Shown piece by piece: positions 17,927 through 27,728 of a stretch of 64,000 nt of DNA. The translations under genes and the position numbers were made by a program. This DNA comes from Schaalia dentiphila ATCC 17982 (lineage in GTDB: Bacteria > Actinomycetota > Actinomycetes > Actinomycetales > Actinomycetaceae). The notes beneath the pieces were generated by a model. It saw only the letters and a program-made list of their open reading frames with translations. It was not told the origin of the DNA and did no database searches. Positions within the stretch are counted from its first letter, which is position 1. Every line of letters starts with the position of its first letter. The stretch spans positions 1,704,527 to 1,768,526 of the forward strand of contig NZ_DS264586.1 in assembly GCF_000154225.1 (NCBI RefSeq), in the 5' to 3' direction.

Positions 17927-18540
17927 TGCCAGGCCTCCTCAGTACCGCTATCCTCGTCGCCCCACGTGTCGAGGGCGTCGCGCACAGCGGCAGACGCAAC
18001 AGACGGCGAATACCCCTTGCGTGCGAGCATGGAACTCAGTCTACGGTAGGCAGTCTCGCGCGGGACACCCGCAAGGGAGCGACGTTTGCGAGCCACCAGC
18101 TGGGCCGCACGCTCCGCCTCGTCATCCCGATCGATCTGAGACAGGGCACGCTCGATCGTCAAAGAGTCCAGCCCCTTGCGCACGAGAACCTCGCGCAGTG
18201 CACGACCGGACGCTCCGGTCCCCAAAAAACGCGAGCGGACGAGCGCGTCCGCGTACGCCTGATCATCGACCAGACCAACGGCCTCAAGACGGTCGACGAC
18301 CTCGACGGCGATCGTGGCGCTGAAGCCTCGCCCTTCGATCGCGCTGGTCAACTCCGAGCGAGAACACGCGCGCGCGTCGAGCTTACGCAGGGCAACCTCG
18401 CGCGCGGCCTCGATCGCCGCCGTGCCCGTCAGGGCCGCATTGCGTTCACGGGCACGCGCGAGCCTCTCGCCCGGAGAGGAACACCGGCGGCGCTCCTCCC
18501 CCAGCTCGGGATGATCTTCAGGATCCAGGTAGCGGACCAC
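17914..18540 (-). CDS. recX: Regulatory protein RecX
   Basis: Modulates RecA filament growth. The 208-aa protein is built from three-helix repeats; recognisable segments are ALRKLDARACSRSEL, LEAVGLVDDQAYADALVRSR near residue 95-115 and LARKGYSPSVASAAV near 180. It begins with GTG 3 bp after the recA stop, the usual recA–recX coupling. The N-terminal 40 residues are charged and longer than in E. coli RecX, as often in actinobacteria. The 3' end overlaps the cinA gene. Confidence 0.93.
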   Translation of the reverse strand: MVRYLDPEDHPELGEERRRCSSPGERLARARERNAALTGTAAIEAAREVALRKLDARACSRSELTSAIEGRGFSATIAVEVVDRLEAVGLVDDQAYADALVRSRFLGTGASGRALREVLVRKGLDSLTIERALSQIDRDDEAERAAQLVARKRRSLAGVPRETAYRRLSSMLARKGYSPSVASAAVRDALDTWGDEDSGTEEAWQWGL

Positions 18541-18543
18541 GAC

Positions 18544-19635
18544 TCAGAATCCCGCGTCCTCATCAGGATCGATGTCGGGCACGTCCTGAGACGCCTGGTC
18601 CGGATCTGGGGTCTCGCCGATGCCCAGCGAGACGAGGATCTTCTGTTCGATCTCGTTAGCCAGCTCGGGGTTGTCCACGAGGAACTGACGCACGTTCTCC
18701 TTGCCCTGGCCCAGCTGGTCGTCCCCGTAGGTGAACCAGGAGCCGGACTTACGCACGATACCGGCCTCGACACCCATGTCGATGATCGAACCCTCGCGCG
18801 AAATGCCCTTACCGTAGACGATATCGAACTCAGCTTGCTTGAAGGGCGGAGCCATCTTGTTCTTGACGACCTTGGCGCGCGTGCGGTTACCGACGGGGGC
18901 ACCGGCCTCCTTGAGGGTTTCAATACGGCGCACGTCGATGCGCACGGATGCGTAGAACTTCAGGGCCTTACCGCCCGTCGTGGTCTCCGGGGAGCCGAAG
19001 AAGACGCCGATCTTTTCGCGCAGCTGGTTGATAAAGATCGCGGTCGTGCCGGTCGCGGACAGGGCGCCCGTGATCTTACGCAGGGCCTGGCTCATCAGGC
19101 GGGCCTGCAGGCCGACGTGAGAGTCACCCATCTCACCTTCGATTTCCGCCTTGGGCACGAGCGCCGCGACAGAGTCGATGACGATGATGTCGATGCCGCC
19201 AGAGCGGATCAGCATGTCTGCAATCTCGAGGGCCTGCTCACCCGTATCGGGCTGGGAGACCAGGAGGGAGTCCGTGTCGACACCCAAGGCGCGCGCATAA
19301 ACGGGGTCGAGAGCGTGCTCAGCGTCGATGAAGGCCGCGTTACCGCCGGCCTTCTGGGCGTTGGCGACGGCGTGCAGAGCGACCGTGGTCTTACCGGAGG
19401 ACTCGGGGCCGTAGACCTCGATGACTCGTCCGCGCGGGAGGCCACCGATGCCGAGGGCGACGTCGAGAGCGAGGGAACCCGTGGGGATCACCTGAACGGG
19501 CGGGCGGTTGTCATCGCCCAGGCGCATGACGGAGCCCTTGCCGAACTGCTTATCAATCTGCGACAGGGCGACTTCGAGAGCCTTATTGCGATCGTTGGTC
19601 GCGGGCTTTGCGGCGGGTGCTTTACGGGCTGCCAT
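18544..19635 (-). CDS. recA: Recombinase RecA
   Basis: Forms the ATP-dependent DNA strand-exchange filament and triggers LexA self-cleavage. It is 363 aa. Walker [14 protein letters not shown] is near residues 70-82, Walker [13 protein letters not shown] near 145, and the DNA-binding loop region [24 protein letters not shown] near 185-208. The C-terminus is acidic ([20 protein letters not shown]), as expected. No intein is present, unlike M. tuberculosis RecA. An SOS box lies 170 bp upstream (19805). Confidence 0.99.
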   Translation of the reverse strand: MAARKAPAAKPATNDRNKALEVALSQIDKQFGKGSVMRLGDDNRPPVQVIPTGSLALDVALGIGGLPRGRVIEVYGPESSGKTTVALHAVANAQKAGGNAAFIDAEHALDPVYARALGVDTDSLLVSQPDTGEQALEIADMLIRSGGIDIIVIDSVAALVPKAEIEGEMGDSHVGLQARLMSQALRKITGALSATGTTAIFINQLREKIGVFFGSPETTTGGKALKFYASVRIDVRRIETLKEAGAPVGNRTRAKVVKNKMAPPFKQAEFDIVYGKGISREGSIIDMGVEAGIVRKSGSWFTYGDDQLGQGKENVRQFLVDNPELANEIEQKILVSLGIGETPDPDQASQDVPDIDPDEDAGF

Positions 19636-19804
19636 GGTGTTCCTTTCGTCTGCGGCCTCTCCGGCCTGCGGGTATCCTGGCCTGGAATGCCACCCCTCTC
19701 CGAGGCGACATGACGAGTATGCGACCGGCCATCGTCATCTGCGTCCCGCGCGCGTCACCCCTGTGGATGACACGCGTCGGAGCGTCGTCGCCCACAAGCT
19801 TAAA

Positions 19805-19820
19805 TGGAACACATGTTCGA
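19805..19820. promoter_or_regulatory. SOS box upstream of recA
   Basis: On the minus strand TCGAACATGTGTTCCA matches TCGAAC-N4-GTTCGA at 11 of 12 defined positions. It is the only such site seen in the 248-bp gap before recA. Confidence 0.85.
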
Positions 19821-19883
19821 TTGTCGATCGACACGCCGCCTACCGATCAGACGGACATCGATCACACCGACAAGCCGGGTCGA

Positions 19884-20108
19884 TCAGCGCCTCCGCTCAC
19901 GCGGATCCACGCGATGAATCCAGCGTGCATCCTCGCGCCCGGTTTCCTCGCACAGGGTCGCCCAGACCGCGTCAGGATTCGCGCCGGAGGACAGCGCATC
20001 GCGCGCGGTCGCCCCCAGCGAGGCCAGATAGAGGTCGGAGACATACGAGCGGCCGAGGGCCGACCCGAAGGTCGCCTCGACCGCCTCGTAAAACTCAGAG
20101 TGCTTCAC
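19884..20108 (-). CDS. DUF3046 small protein
   Basis: A 74-aa protein with a GTG start, 3 bp after the clgR stop. The pattern (FYEAVEATFG, SYVSDLYLASLGATARDALSSG, PDAVWATLCEE) is that of DUF3046, a small actinobacterial family regularly placed between clgR and recA. No membrane segment or catalytic motif is seen and the function is unknown. The short spacing suggests one transcript with clgR. Confidence 0.85.
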   Translation of the reverse strand: MKHSEFYEAVEATFGSALGRSYVSDLYLASLGATARDALSSGANPDAVWATLCEETGREDARWIHRVDPRERRR

Positions 20109-20111
20109 GCG

Positions 20112-20426
20112 TCAGGAAATCAGCGTGACGGGCACGATATCATCGGGCACCGCGTCAGGAATGACCGCACCATCGATGATCGCCATGCGCTCGGAAACCT
20201 CGCGAAGCACGAACCACAGCGGCACGCGCAGAGCCGAGGTGATCGCCTCAAGCAGCTCCGACGAGGCCTCCTTCTGGCCGCGCTCAACCTCGGACAGGTA
20301 GCCGAGGGAGACCTGGGCCTCCGAAGAGACTTCGCGCAGGGTTCGACCCTGGCGCTGGCGGATGCCGCGCAGGACATCGCCCAGTTCGCTGCGCAGCAGC
20401 GGGGTTTCGCTCAGTGTCTTTTCCAT
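20112..20426 (-). CDS. clgR: XRE-family regulator, ClgR type
   Basis: A 104-aa DNA-binding protein. The HTH lies at residues about 13-68 ([36 protein letters not shown]), ending in the typical Q-K-E-A-S-S-E-L. ClgR in actinobacteria activates clp protease genes and other stress genes; the position between pgsA and DUF3046/recA is its usual place. The start at 20426 was chosen because the longer frame lacks similarity; no strong ribosome site was found before it. The name rests on HTH type and position. Confidence 0.85.
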   Translation of the reverse strand: MEKTLSETPLLRSELGDVLRGIRQRQGRTLREVSSEAQVSLGYLSEVERGQKEASSELLEAITSALRVPLWFVLREVSERMAIIDGAVIPDAVPDDIVPVTLIS

Positions 20427-20596
20427 ACTGTTACTGTAGCCGTTCTGTTTTGAGGGACGCATTGTAAGTTCGCACATCGAAACGCTGTGACGTTCCGCTT
20501 TCATTCCTCGCGTTGCATTCATACCCGTACAACGCGGGCACTTTCAGGCTTATTCCACCGCCGATTCGATGTCGATATGGGTTGCGTCACCCGCAC

Positions 20597-21313
20597 TCAA
20601 CTTTGGGCATGCTGGCCCGCAGTGCCCCGGCGTGACGGCGCAGACTCCTCCGGAGCATCATTGTCGCGCGAGTCCGCCACGGCCTCGCCAGCGCTCGCCC
20701 CGCGCATGAGGCGCACGCCGTCGATGACGTACATGAAGCCCGAGTAGAGCGTCAGCGCGAGCGCAACGCCCGCGAAAATCTGCCCGAGGCGAATGAGAAG
20801 GATAACCCACCACTCATTGCCGTCATTGATGTGCTTGAAGTGCGCCCACGGGATCAGCAGGGCCCCCAGGGCCACCATCTGCATGAAGGTCTTGAGCTTG
20901 CCCGCCTGGTTGGCAGACACGACGACTCCGCGGCGCAGGAAAAAGGCACGCATCGCGGTGATACCCAGCTCGCGCACGGCGATGAGGATCGTCACCCACC
21001 AGGGCAGATACCCCTGGTAGGACAGCAGGGCGAAGCCGCACAGGGTCAGGGCCTTGTCGGCGATAGGGTCGGCGATGCGACCGAAGTCGGTGATCTGCCC
21101 CCAGGAGCGCGCGAGTTTCCCGTCGAAGCGGTCCGTGATCGCGGCGACCGCGAAGACGACGAATGCCGCCCACAGCGCGGTCCACGACGCGCTTTGCAGG
21201 CCCAGGACCACGAACACTGGAACGAGGACCAGACGTACAACGGTCAGCGCGTTGGGCAGGTTCACCACGGGAACCTTGCTGCCTCGCTGCACGCGCGACA
21301 CGTTCTCGCTCAT
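20597..21313 (-). CDS. pgsA: CDP-diacylglycerol–glycerol-3-phosphate 3-phosphatidyltransferase
   Basis: Integral membrane enzyme of phospholipid synthesis (phosphatidylglycerol-phosphate formation). The protein is 238 aa. The CDP-alcohol phosphotransferase signature D-x2-DG-x2-AR-x8-G-x3-D-x3-D is seen as DRFDGKLARSWGQITDFGRI then ADPIADK near residues 62-88. Several membrane helices follow and the C-terminus is charged and soluble. The start at 21313 follows a GGAAAGGAAAC site, 17 bp after the ftsK stop, so both are probably one operon. Substrate specificity within the CDP-alcohol family is by similarity and position. Confidence 0.93.
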   Translation of the reverse strand: MSENVSRVQRGSKVPVVNLPNALTVVRLVLVPVFVVLGLQSASWTALWAAFVVFAVAAITDRFDGKLARSWGQITDFGRIADPIADKALTLCGFALLSYQGYLPWWVTILIAVRELGITAMRAFFLRRGVVVSANQAGKLKTFMQMVALGALLIPWAHFKHINDGNEWWVILLIRLGQIFAGVALALTLYSGFMYVIDGVRLMRGASAGEAVADSRDNDAPEESAPSRRGTAGQHAQS

Positions 21314-21330
21314 GACCGTTTCCTTTCCGC

Positions 21331-24186
21331 TCAGCGGCCCGTGAGCTGCCAAGCGTCCTCGTTATCCTCAGGCTCCTCGTCGACCCAGTCGGGAGAGGAC
21401 CCACCAAAGTTATGACCAGAGTACGGGTCAACCCCACTGCCGCGCGAATCGCCGGCGGATGCCGTGCCCATTTCGTAACCGGAAGCGGGAGCTGCATCGG
21501 CCGGGGACGAGGCAGGAGCCTCCCCCGCAGCACCCGCGGCGGCGCCGCTGGCCGGGCTGGGCGCCCCCTCGGGAGCGGACGGAGCGGGCGCAGGGGCGGG
21601 CTCAGGCTCTGGCTCGGCAATGCCGGCGGACTCTCCGCGCAGCATGGCGAGAACCTCGGGCAGCTGCTCGGGGGTGACGAGCACCTGGCGCGCCTTGGAC
21701 CCTTCGGAGGGGCCGACGATTTCGCGCGACTCGAGCAGGTCCATGAGGCGACCGGCGCGGGCGAAGCCGACGCGCAGCTTGCGCTGGAGCATCGAGGTGG
21801 AGCCGAGCTGGGTGGAGACGACAAGCTCGGCGGCCTGCAGCAGGTCTTCGAGATCGTCTCCAATGTCTTCTGCGACCTTGGCTTCCTTCTTTTCGGGCAC
21901 GACGTCGTCGCGGTAGTGCGTCTCCATCTGGCTCTTGACGTGGGAGACGATCTGGTGGATCTCGGATTCGGAGACCCAGGCGCCCTGGACACGCATGGGC
22001 TTGGAGGCACCTGCGGGCAAATAGAGCGCGTCACCCTGGCCGATGAGCTTTTCGGCGCCGGGCTGGTCGAGGATCGTGCGCGAGTCGGTCAGCGAGGAGG
22101 TCGCGAACGCGAGGCGCGAGGGGATGTTGGCCTTGATGAGGCCGGTGACGACGTCGACGGAGGGGCGCTGCGTGGCCAGCACCAGGTGGATGCCGGCGGC
22201 GCGCGCCAGCTGCGTGATGCGCTGAATCGACGCCTCGACGTCGCGCGGGGCGACCATCATGAGGTCGGCGAGCTCGTCGACGACCACGAGCAGGTACGGG
22301 TAGGGGTGCAGCGTGCGCTCCAGCCCGGGCTTGGCCTGGACTTGTCCGGCGGCCACCGCCTTGTTGAAGTCGTCGATGTGCTTGAAGCCGTAGTCCGACA
22401 GGTCGTCGTAGCGCGCGTCCATCTCCTTGACGACCCATTCGAGGGCCTCGGCGGCCTTCTTGGCGTCGGTGATGATGGGCAAGATAAGGTGCGGGATGCC
22501 CTCGTAGATCGTGAGTTCCACACGCTTGGGGTCAACGAGGATCATGCGCACCTGCTGGGGCGTCGCACGCATCATGATCGACGTGATCATGGAGTTGACG
22601 AAGGAGGACTTACCGGAACCGGTCTGGCCGGCCACCAGCATGTGCGGGGTCTTGGCCAGGTTGGTGACGACGTAGCCGCCTTCGACGTCCTTGCCGACGC
22701 CGACGACGAGCGGGTGCTGGTTGCGGCGTGCGGCTGCGGAGCGCAGGACGTCGCCGAGGGCCACGTTTTCGCGGTCGGCGTTGGGGATCTCGATGCCGAT
22801 CGCGCTCTTGCCGGGGATCGGCGCGAGGATACGCACGTCGGCGGAGGCCACCGCGTAAGCGATGTTCTTCGACAGGTTGGTGAGCTTGTCGACCTTCACG
22901 CCGGCACCGAGGACGACCTCGTAGCGGGTGACTGTCGGGCCTCGGGAGAAGCCGGTGACGCGCGCGTCGACGTTGAAGTCCGCGAAGACCTGCCCCAGGG
23001 CCGCGACGACCTGGTCGTTGACGGAGGATCGGGTCATGTGGGGCGGGCCGGAGACAAGGAGGTCCTCCGACGGCAGCGTGTAGCTGATCGAGTCGTCGAG
23101 GTTGGGCTGGAAGGCCCCCTCGGGCTCGTCGGTGATCGGCGGGGGCGCCGGCGCATCCTCGGGCTCCGGTTCGGGTTCGGGCACGTGCGCGGGCACCTGG
23201 ACGGGCGCGGGGGCCACGGCGGGACGCATCTGGGTGAGCATCTCGGTGGGCGCGTCGGGCGTCGTGGCACGAGGCCGGGGCGCGGGAGTTGGGGCGGGCG
23301 CGGGGGCCGCGATGGCACCGGATTCCAGGAGGCGGGTCTCCCCCACGGATTCCGTGTCGGTCGCCTTGCGGAAGGACTCGTCGCCGTCGTATTCGTCGAG
23401 GAAGGCGTCGTCTCCCGCTGCGAGGTCCTTGCGTGCGCGGCGGCGCGCTTCCTTCGCTGGGTCTCCACCCGCTTGATCGGTCGTTCCAGCCTCACCCTCG
23501 GGGCGCTCACCGCTGAGGTGGGCGGCGAGGTCGCGCAGGCGCGCGGGAACCTCGGCGACGGCCGTACGCGTGGCGAGCAGGATCGAGTAGGCCAGGAGGA
23601 GGATCATGAGGGCACCCGCACCCCAGCCGGACAGCAGCAGGGCGAGGGGGCGTGCGACGAACCAGCCAAGCAGGCCACCGGCCGCCTCAATGCCGGGTTC
23701 GGCGCCCATCGCGGGATTTCCACGCGAGATATGGACCAGGCCGGTGAGCGCTGCGGTGATGCCGATGCCGCCTGCCACGTGGTGGGGCAGCGCGGATCGC
23801 CCGGATCGCGCGGAGACGAGCTCGACGGCCAGGGCAATGAGGACGAGGGGCAGGACGACCGAGAAGATGCCGAACAGGCCGGCGGAGGCGTGGTGGATCG
23901 CATCCCCGGCCTCGCCGGAAACCTGGAACCACTCGCGCAACGCGATAACGATGGCCGCGGCAACTGCAACGAAGGCCGCAGCATCACGCTTGACCTGCGA
24001 ATCGGTCGCCTTCCATGCGCGCACGGCACCGACACCGGCGCGGCCGAGCGCGGAAAAGAAACGTGCCAGGAAGCCTGGCTGCGTCGCTTCGGGCTGGGGC
24101 GCTTGGGCGGACTTGTTCGAGCCTCCCTTGGCGCGCGGGCGCGCGGGAGCCTTGCCGGACGACGAGCGTGGAGACGATTGTGCCAT
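21331..24186 (-). CDS. ftsK: DNA translocase FtsK/SpoIIIE
   Basis: Septal DNA pump that clears chromosome DNA during division. It is 951 aa. The N-terminal ~60 residues are polar, then about four membrane helices span residues 65-215, followed by a Pro/Glu/Ala-rich linker (about 220-385). The motor domain holds Walker A GQTGSGKS at residues 519-526 and Walker [12 protein letters not shown] near 640. A gamma-like winged helix lies at about 790-860 ([20 protein letters not shown]), which reads KOPS-type polar sequences. The C-terminal ~90 residues are Pro/Ala/Gly-rich and beyond the usual end. The long antisense frame here is a GC shadow. Confidence 0.97.
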   Translation of the reverse strand: MAQSSPRSSSGKAPARPRAKGGSNKSAQAPQPEATQPGFLARFFSALGRAGVGAVRAWKATDSQVKRDAAAFVAVAAAIVIALREWFQVSGEAGDAIHHASAGLFGIFSVVLPLVLIALAVELVSARSGRSALPHHVAGGIGITAALTGLVHISRGNPAMGAEPGIEAAGGLLGWFVARPLALLLSGWGAGALMILLLAYSILLATRTAVAEVPARLRDLAAHLSGERPEGEAGTTDQAGGDPAKEARRRARKDLAAGDDAFLDEYDGDESFRKATDTESVGETRLLESGAIAAPAPAPTPAPRPRATTPDAPTEMLTQMRPAVAPAPVQVPAHVPEPEPEPEDAPAPPPITDEPEGAFQPNLDDSISYTLPSEDLLVSGPPHMTRSSVNDQVVAALGQVFADFNVDARVTGFSRGPTVTRYEVVLGAGVKVDKLTNLSKNIAYAVASADVRILAPIPGKSAIGIEIPNADRENVALGDVLRSAAARRNQHPLVVGVGKDVEGGYVVTNLAKTPHMLVAGQTGSGKSSFVNSMITSIMMRATPQQVRMILVDPKRVELTIYEGIPHLILPIITDAKKAAEALEWVVKEMDARYDDLSDYGFKHIDDFNKAVAAGQVQAKPGLERTLHPYPYLLVVVDELADLMMVAPRDVEASIQRITQLARAAGIHLVLATQRPSVDVVTGLIKANIPSRLAFATSSLTDSRTILDQPGAEKLIGQGDALYLPAGASKPMRVQGAWVSESEIHQIVSHVKSQMETHYRDDVVPEKKEAKVAEDIGDDLEDLLQAAELVVSTQLGSTSMLQRKLRVGFARAGRLMDLLESREIVGPSEGSKARQVLVTPEQLPEVLAMLRGESAGIAEPEPEPAPAPAPSAPEGAPSPASGAAAGAAGEAPASSPADAAPASGYEMGTASAGDSRGSGVDPYSGHNFGGSSPDWVDEEPEDNEDAWQLTGR

Positions 24187-24243
24187 GATCCTTCCACCAT
24201 ATCGCCCGCCGCGGCCCCACTCTGCCAGGCGCGCCGCGCGAGA

Positions 24244-25209
24244 TCAGCGCAGGATGTTCGTAACAACCCCGGTTTCGAGCACGTTTTCAACCTGCTCGCG
24301 CGTGGGAACGGGCAGGGCCGACTCGTGGGAGATGGCCAGCGCGGCACCCGCGTTCGCCATGAGGCACGCGGTCTCCAGGTCGTAGCCCATGGCCAGGCCC
24401 GCACACATCTCTCCGATGTGGGTATCGCCCACGCCCGCGGTGTCCGCGATACGCGACTGGAACGCGGGAATCGAGATGACGGGAGCATCCGCGACCTTCT
24501 GCAGCTCGCACCCCCGCTCCCCCATGCGGCGAACCGTGGCCGCGTCCGGGCGCATGTAGGTGCGGATCGTGGAGCCGTGACGGTTGGCGTCGAGAATACC
24601 GGCGAGAGTGGCGGCCTCCCAGCTGCTCATTGTCACGACGTCGGCACGGGGGAAGATCACCTCCCACGCTTCAACGGGAACCTGCGCGACTGCGGGAGAC
24701 ACCGAAACGACGAGTGTCACGAAGGGCGGCAGGGATGCGGCCCACTCGCTCAGCTCGGAAGCCGCGTGCGCGCTCGTCATGTCGGAAGCGGCCACGTGGA
24801 CCACGTCCCCCTCGCGCAGCTCGATGCTCGCAAGCGCACCGCGCGACGGTTCCGATTCGACGCCGGCCGTCACGACCGAACGCATCGACCCGTCTTCGAC
24901 GATGAGCTGAATGACGACTCCGATGTCACCCACCAGTTCGGGGGTCAGGACCTCGACGCCGGCCTCGACCAGCTGCTGACGAACGGCGAAAGAGTTCGGA
25001 CCCGTGCCAAGCGGCGACGCAGCTGCCGTCGGCACACCCATGGCCGCAGCGGCGCACAGGGTCGTGAAGCCACCGCCCGGGCGCGAACTGGCGGCATCCG
25101 CATGAACGGATCCGCCACGCTCGGGCACGTATGCGATGTGCATCGGCAACACGAGCGCAACAGAGTGCGTCGAAATAAAACGACCCGACACGTAGATTCC
25201 TTCCTTCAA
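24244..25209 (-). CDS. PfkB-family carbohydrate kinase
   Basis: A 321-aa ribokinase/PfkB-fold protein. The glycine motif SSRPGGGFTTLCAAAAMG is near residue 42, and the C-terminal signature DTAGVGDTHIGEMCAGL near 270 contains the catalytic Asp and anion hole (family form is usually D-T-x-G-A-G-D; here GVGD). Substrate is unknown; sugar or nucleoside are both possible. It lies between ftsK and rnj on the same strand. The usual ribosome site is AAGGAA just before the ATG. Confidence 0.8.
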   Translation of the reverse strand: MKEGIYVSGRFISTHSVALVLPMHIAYVPERGGSVHADAASSRPGGGFTTLCAAAAMGVPTAAASPLGTGPNSFAVRQQLVEAGVEVLTPELVGDIGVVIQLIVEDGSMRSVVTAGVESEPSRGALASIELREGDVVHVAASDMTSAHAASELSEWAASLPPFVTLVVSVSPAVAQVPVEAWEVIFPRADVVTMSSWEAATLAGILDANRHGSTIRTYMRPDAATVRRMGERGCELQKVADAPVISIPAFQSRIADTAGVGDTHIGEMCAGLAMGYDLETACLMANAGAALAISHESALPVPTREQVENVLETGVVTNILR

Positions 25210-25260
25210 GCGCGCGCTACCGCCCAGCGCGCGAGGGCCTCGTCAATGAAGACTGCCAGA

Positions 25261-26952
25261 CTACTGTTCGGTAACGACCGGAACGATCATAGGACGACGA
25301 CGCAAGCGTCGCGCAACCCAGCGTCCGATCACGCGGCGCATCGCCTGCTGCAGGACGTAGGGGTCCTGCCCACCGGGAGCAGCCGCGTCCTTGAGCGCCT
25401 GCGTGACGTCAGGGAGGATCTCCTCGAACACCGAGTCGTCCTCGGCCATGCCGATCGCGCGAATCTCCGGGCCGGCCAGGACCATGCCCGAATCGCGCTC
25501 GACGACCGCGAAGATCGAGATGAAGCCCTCCGACCCCAGGGTGCGGCGGGTCTCCAGCTCGTCCTCGGAGATCTCTCCGATCGAGCGGCCGTCCACATAC
25601 ACGTACTCGCAGGGCACGATGCCCGACACACGCGCAACGCCGTCCTTGAGGTCGACCGTCACGCCGTCCTCGGCCAGGACCACTTTCTGCGGGTCGATGC
25701 CCGTCTTAACGGCCAGCTGACCGTTGCCCACCAGGTGACGGACCTCACCGTGGATAGGCATAACGTTCTTCGGTTGAACGATGTTGTAGCAGTAGATGAG
25801 CTCGCCGGCGCTCGCGTGACCGGACACGTGCACCTTCGCGTTCTCCTTCGACACGACGCGCGCGCCCAGGCGAGTCAGGTCGTTGATAACGCGGTAGACA
25901 GAGTTCTCGTTGCCGGGAATCAGCGAGGAGGCCAGCACGACCATGTCACCCGGCTCGATCGTCACTGTGCGGTGCGATCCCACCGACATGCGTGACAGCG
26001 CGGCCATCGGCTCGCCCTGCGAACCGGTCGCCATGTAGACGCGCTGGGAGGGCGGCAGCTCGCCGATGCCCTTGAGGTCCACGATGATGTCCTCAGGGAT
26101 CGACAGGTAGCCCTTTTCTTCCGCGATGCGCATGTTGCGTTCCATCGAGCGGCCCACGAAGGCCACGCGACGCCCGTGATGGGCAGCCGCGTTGATGACC
26201 TGCTGGACGCGGTGCACGTGCGAGGCGAAGGAGGCGACAACGATCTGGCCGGTGGCCTCGCCAAACACCTGATCGAGGACCGGGCCGATCTCGCGCTCAG
26301 GCGTGATAAATCCGGGCACCAGAGCGTTCGTGGAATCCACCATGAACAGGTCAACGCCCTCCTCGCCCATGCGGGCGAAGGCGCGCAGGTCGGTGAGGCG
26401 GCGGTCCAGCGGCAGCTGATCCATCTTGAAGTCACCCGTGATGAGGACGTTGCCCGCATCGGTGCGCACGAAGACCGCGAGCGCGTCGGGGATCGAGTGG
26501 GTGACGGAGACGAACTCAAGGTCGAAGGGACCGACGGTGAGGCGATCGCCCTCGGCGACGACGTTGAGGCCCGGGTCGGGCAGGCGGTGTTCGCGCAGCT
26601 TGGGGGCGACGAAGGCCAGCGTCAGGTCGGATCCGTAGATCGGAATATCGCCTCGCAGCTTGAGGAGGTAGGGCACGGCGCCGATGTGGTCCTCGTGGCC
26701 GTGGGTGAGGACAAGGCCGACGACGTCGTCCATGCGATCTTCGATCCAGGAGAAATCCGGCAGGATCAGGTCGACGCCGGGCTGGGTCTCCTCGGGGAAG
26801 AGGACGCCACAGTCCACGACCAGGAGCTTGCCCCGGTATTCGAGGACGTTCATGTTGCGGCCGACCTCGCCGAGACCTCCCAGCGGGATCACTCGCAGTG
26901 CGCCATCTTCCAGGGGCGCGGGTTCGCTGAGGTTCTCGTACAAAGACTTCAT
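25261..26952 (-). CDS. rnj: Ribonuclease J
   Basis: Metallo-beta-lactamase-fold RNase with 5'-3' exo and endo activity in mRNA decay and rRNA maturation. It is 563 aa from the ATG at 26952; the longer frame to 27357 overlaps the ABC ATPase gene and is rejected. The metal site HGHEDHIG is near residues 83-90, with the beta-CASP region in the middle (HVSGHAS near 385) and a C-terminal domain. It is well known next to dapA and ftsK in actinobacteria; here dapA is 4.7 kb away because a membrane system lies between. Confidence 0.96.
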   Translation of the reverse strand: MKSLYENLSEPAPLEDGALRVIPLGGLGEVGRNMNVLEYRGKLLVVDCGVLFPEETQPGVDLILPDFSWIEDRMDDVVGLVLTHGHEDHIGAVPYLLKLRGDIPIYGSDLTLAFVAPKLREHRLPDPGLNVVAEGDRLTVGPFDLEFVSVTHSIPDALAVFVRTDAGNVLITGDFKMDQLPLDRRLTDLRAFARMGEEGVDLFMVDSTNALVPGFITPEREIGPVLDQVFGEATGQIVVASFASHVHRVQQVINAAAHHGRRVAFVGRSMERNMRIAEEKGYLSIPEDIIVDLKGIGELPPSQRVYMATGSQGEPMAALSRMSVGSHRTVTIEPGDMVVLASSLIPGNENSVYRVINDLTRLGARVVSKENAKVHVSGHASAGELIYCYNIVQPKNVMPIHGEVRHLVGNGQLAVKTGIDPQKVVLAEDGVTVDLKDGVARVSGIVPCEYVYVDGRSIGEISEDELETRRTLGSEGFISIFAVVERDSGMVLAGPEIRAIGMAEDDSVFEEILPDVTQALKDAAAPGGQDPYVLQQAMRRVIGRWVARRLRRRPMIVPVVTEQ

Positions 26953-27049
26953 GATGCCAGTCTGCCACGTTGACACCGCTTTGCCCGCATCGGGAGACAT
27001 GTTGGGTAGGTCGGCCCTCTCACATTTAACGCGTTCGGAGACTGCTGAG

Positions 27050-27727
27050 CTACTCGCTCGCACGCAGATGGCCGTCCTCCATGACGTAGCTGCGGTCCGC
27101 GAAGCGCTGCGCCTCGGCCTCGTGGGAAACAACGAGGACGGCCGTTCCACGATCGGCGGCGTCGCGCAGGAGAGTAAGGACGGCGGTCGCGTTCGCGCTA
27201 TCGAGGCCTGCGGTCGGCTCGTCTGCGACGACGATGGCGGGGTCCATGAGGAGGGCGCGCGCGATCGCCATGCGCCGCAGCTCACCGCCCGACAGCTCGG
27301 TGGGCGCAGCATCGGTGAGGTCGCCCAAGCCCACGGCGACCAGCAGCTCGCGGGCACGATCCGCGGGCGCCTCGTCCTTGGTGTAGAGGATCGAGGGGAG
27401 CAAGACGTTGTCGAGGACCGTCAGGGCTCGCAGGGCCGTGTGCCCCTGGGGGACGAGGCCGATGCGCTCGTTGCGCAGGCGCGAGAGCTCCTCGTCGCGC
27501 AGCGAGTACAGGTCCGTGCCGTCCAGTCGTACGTGTCCTGCGGTCGGCGTGAGGATGCCGGCGAGCATGTTCGCCAGGGTGCTCTTACCGCTGCCCGAGT
27601 GCCCGGAGACAACGGTCAGTTGGCGCTCTTCCAGGCCGATATCCAGCGGGTGGACGGCCGTGAAGAGGCGCTTTCCCCCGCGGGCTCGGGCGAATTCTTT
27701 CGTGAGTCCCGTTGCTTCGATGATCAT
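27050..27727 (-). CDS. ABC transporter ATP-binding protein (MacB/LolD-like)
   Basis: A 225-aa ATPase that should energise the two FtsX-type permeases encoded just upstream. Walker A GHSGSGKST is at residues about 42-50, the Q-loop in LVPQGHTAL near 88, the signature LSGGE near 140, Walker B VVADEPTAG near 160, and the H-loop His in SHEAEAQ near 196. It starts one base before the permease stop, so it is the last gene of a five-gene operon. MacB/LolD-type ATPases work with FtsX permeases in mechanotransmission or export rather than classical import. Confidence 0.9.
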   Translation of the reverse strand: MIIEATGLTKEFARARGGKRLFTAVHPLDIGLEERQLTVVSGHSGSGKSTLANMLAGILTPTAGHVRLDGTDLYSLRDEELSRLRNERIGLVPQGHTALRALTVLDNVLLPSILYTKDEAPADRARELLVAVGLGDLTDAAPTELSGGELRRMAIARALLMDPAIVVADEPTAGLDSANATAVLTLLRDAADRGTAVLVVSHEAEAQRFADRSYVMEDGHLRASE

Positions 27728-27728
27728 G

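Noticed and set aside
18544-19635. Possible intein in recA
   Set aside because: The protein is 363 aa with uninterrupted motifs, so no intein.
21412-25995. A 1527-codon frame antisense to ftsK and the PfkB-type gene
   Set aside because: It covers the opposite strand of clear genes, has extreme Gly/Asp/Arg bias and no family features. It is a GC-content shadow.
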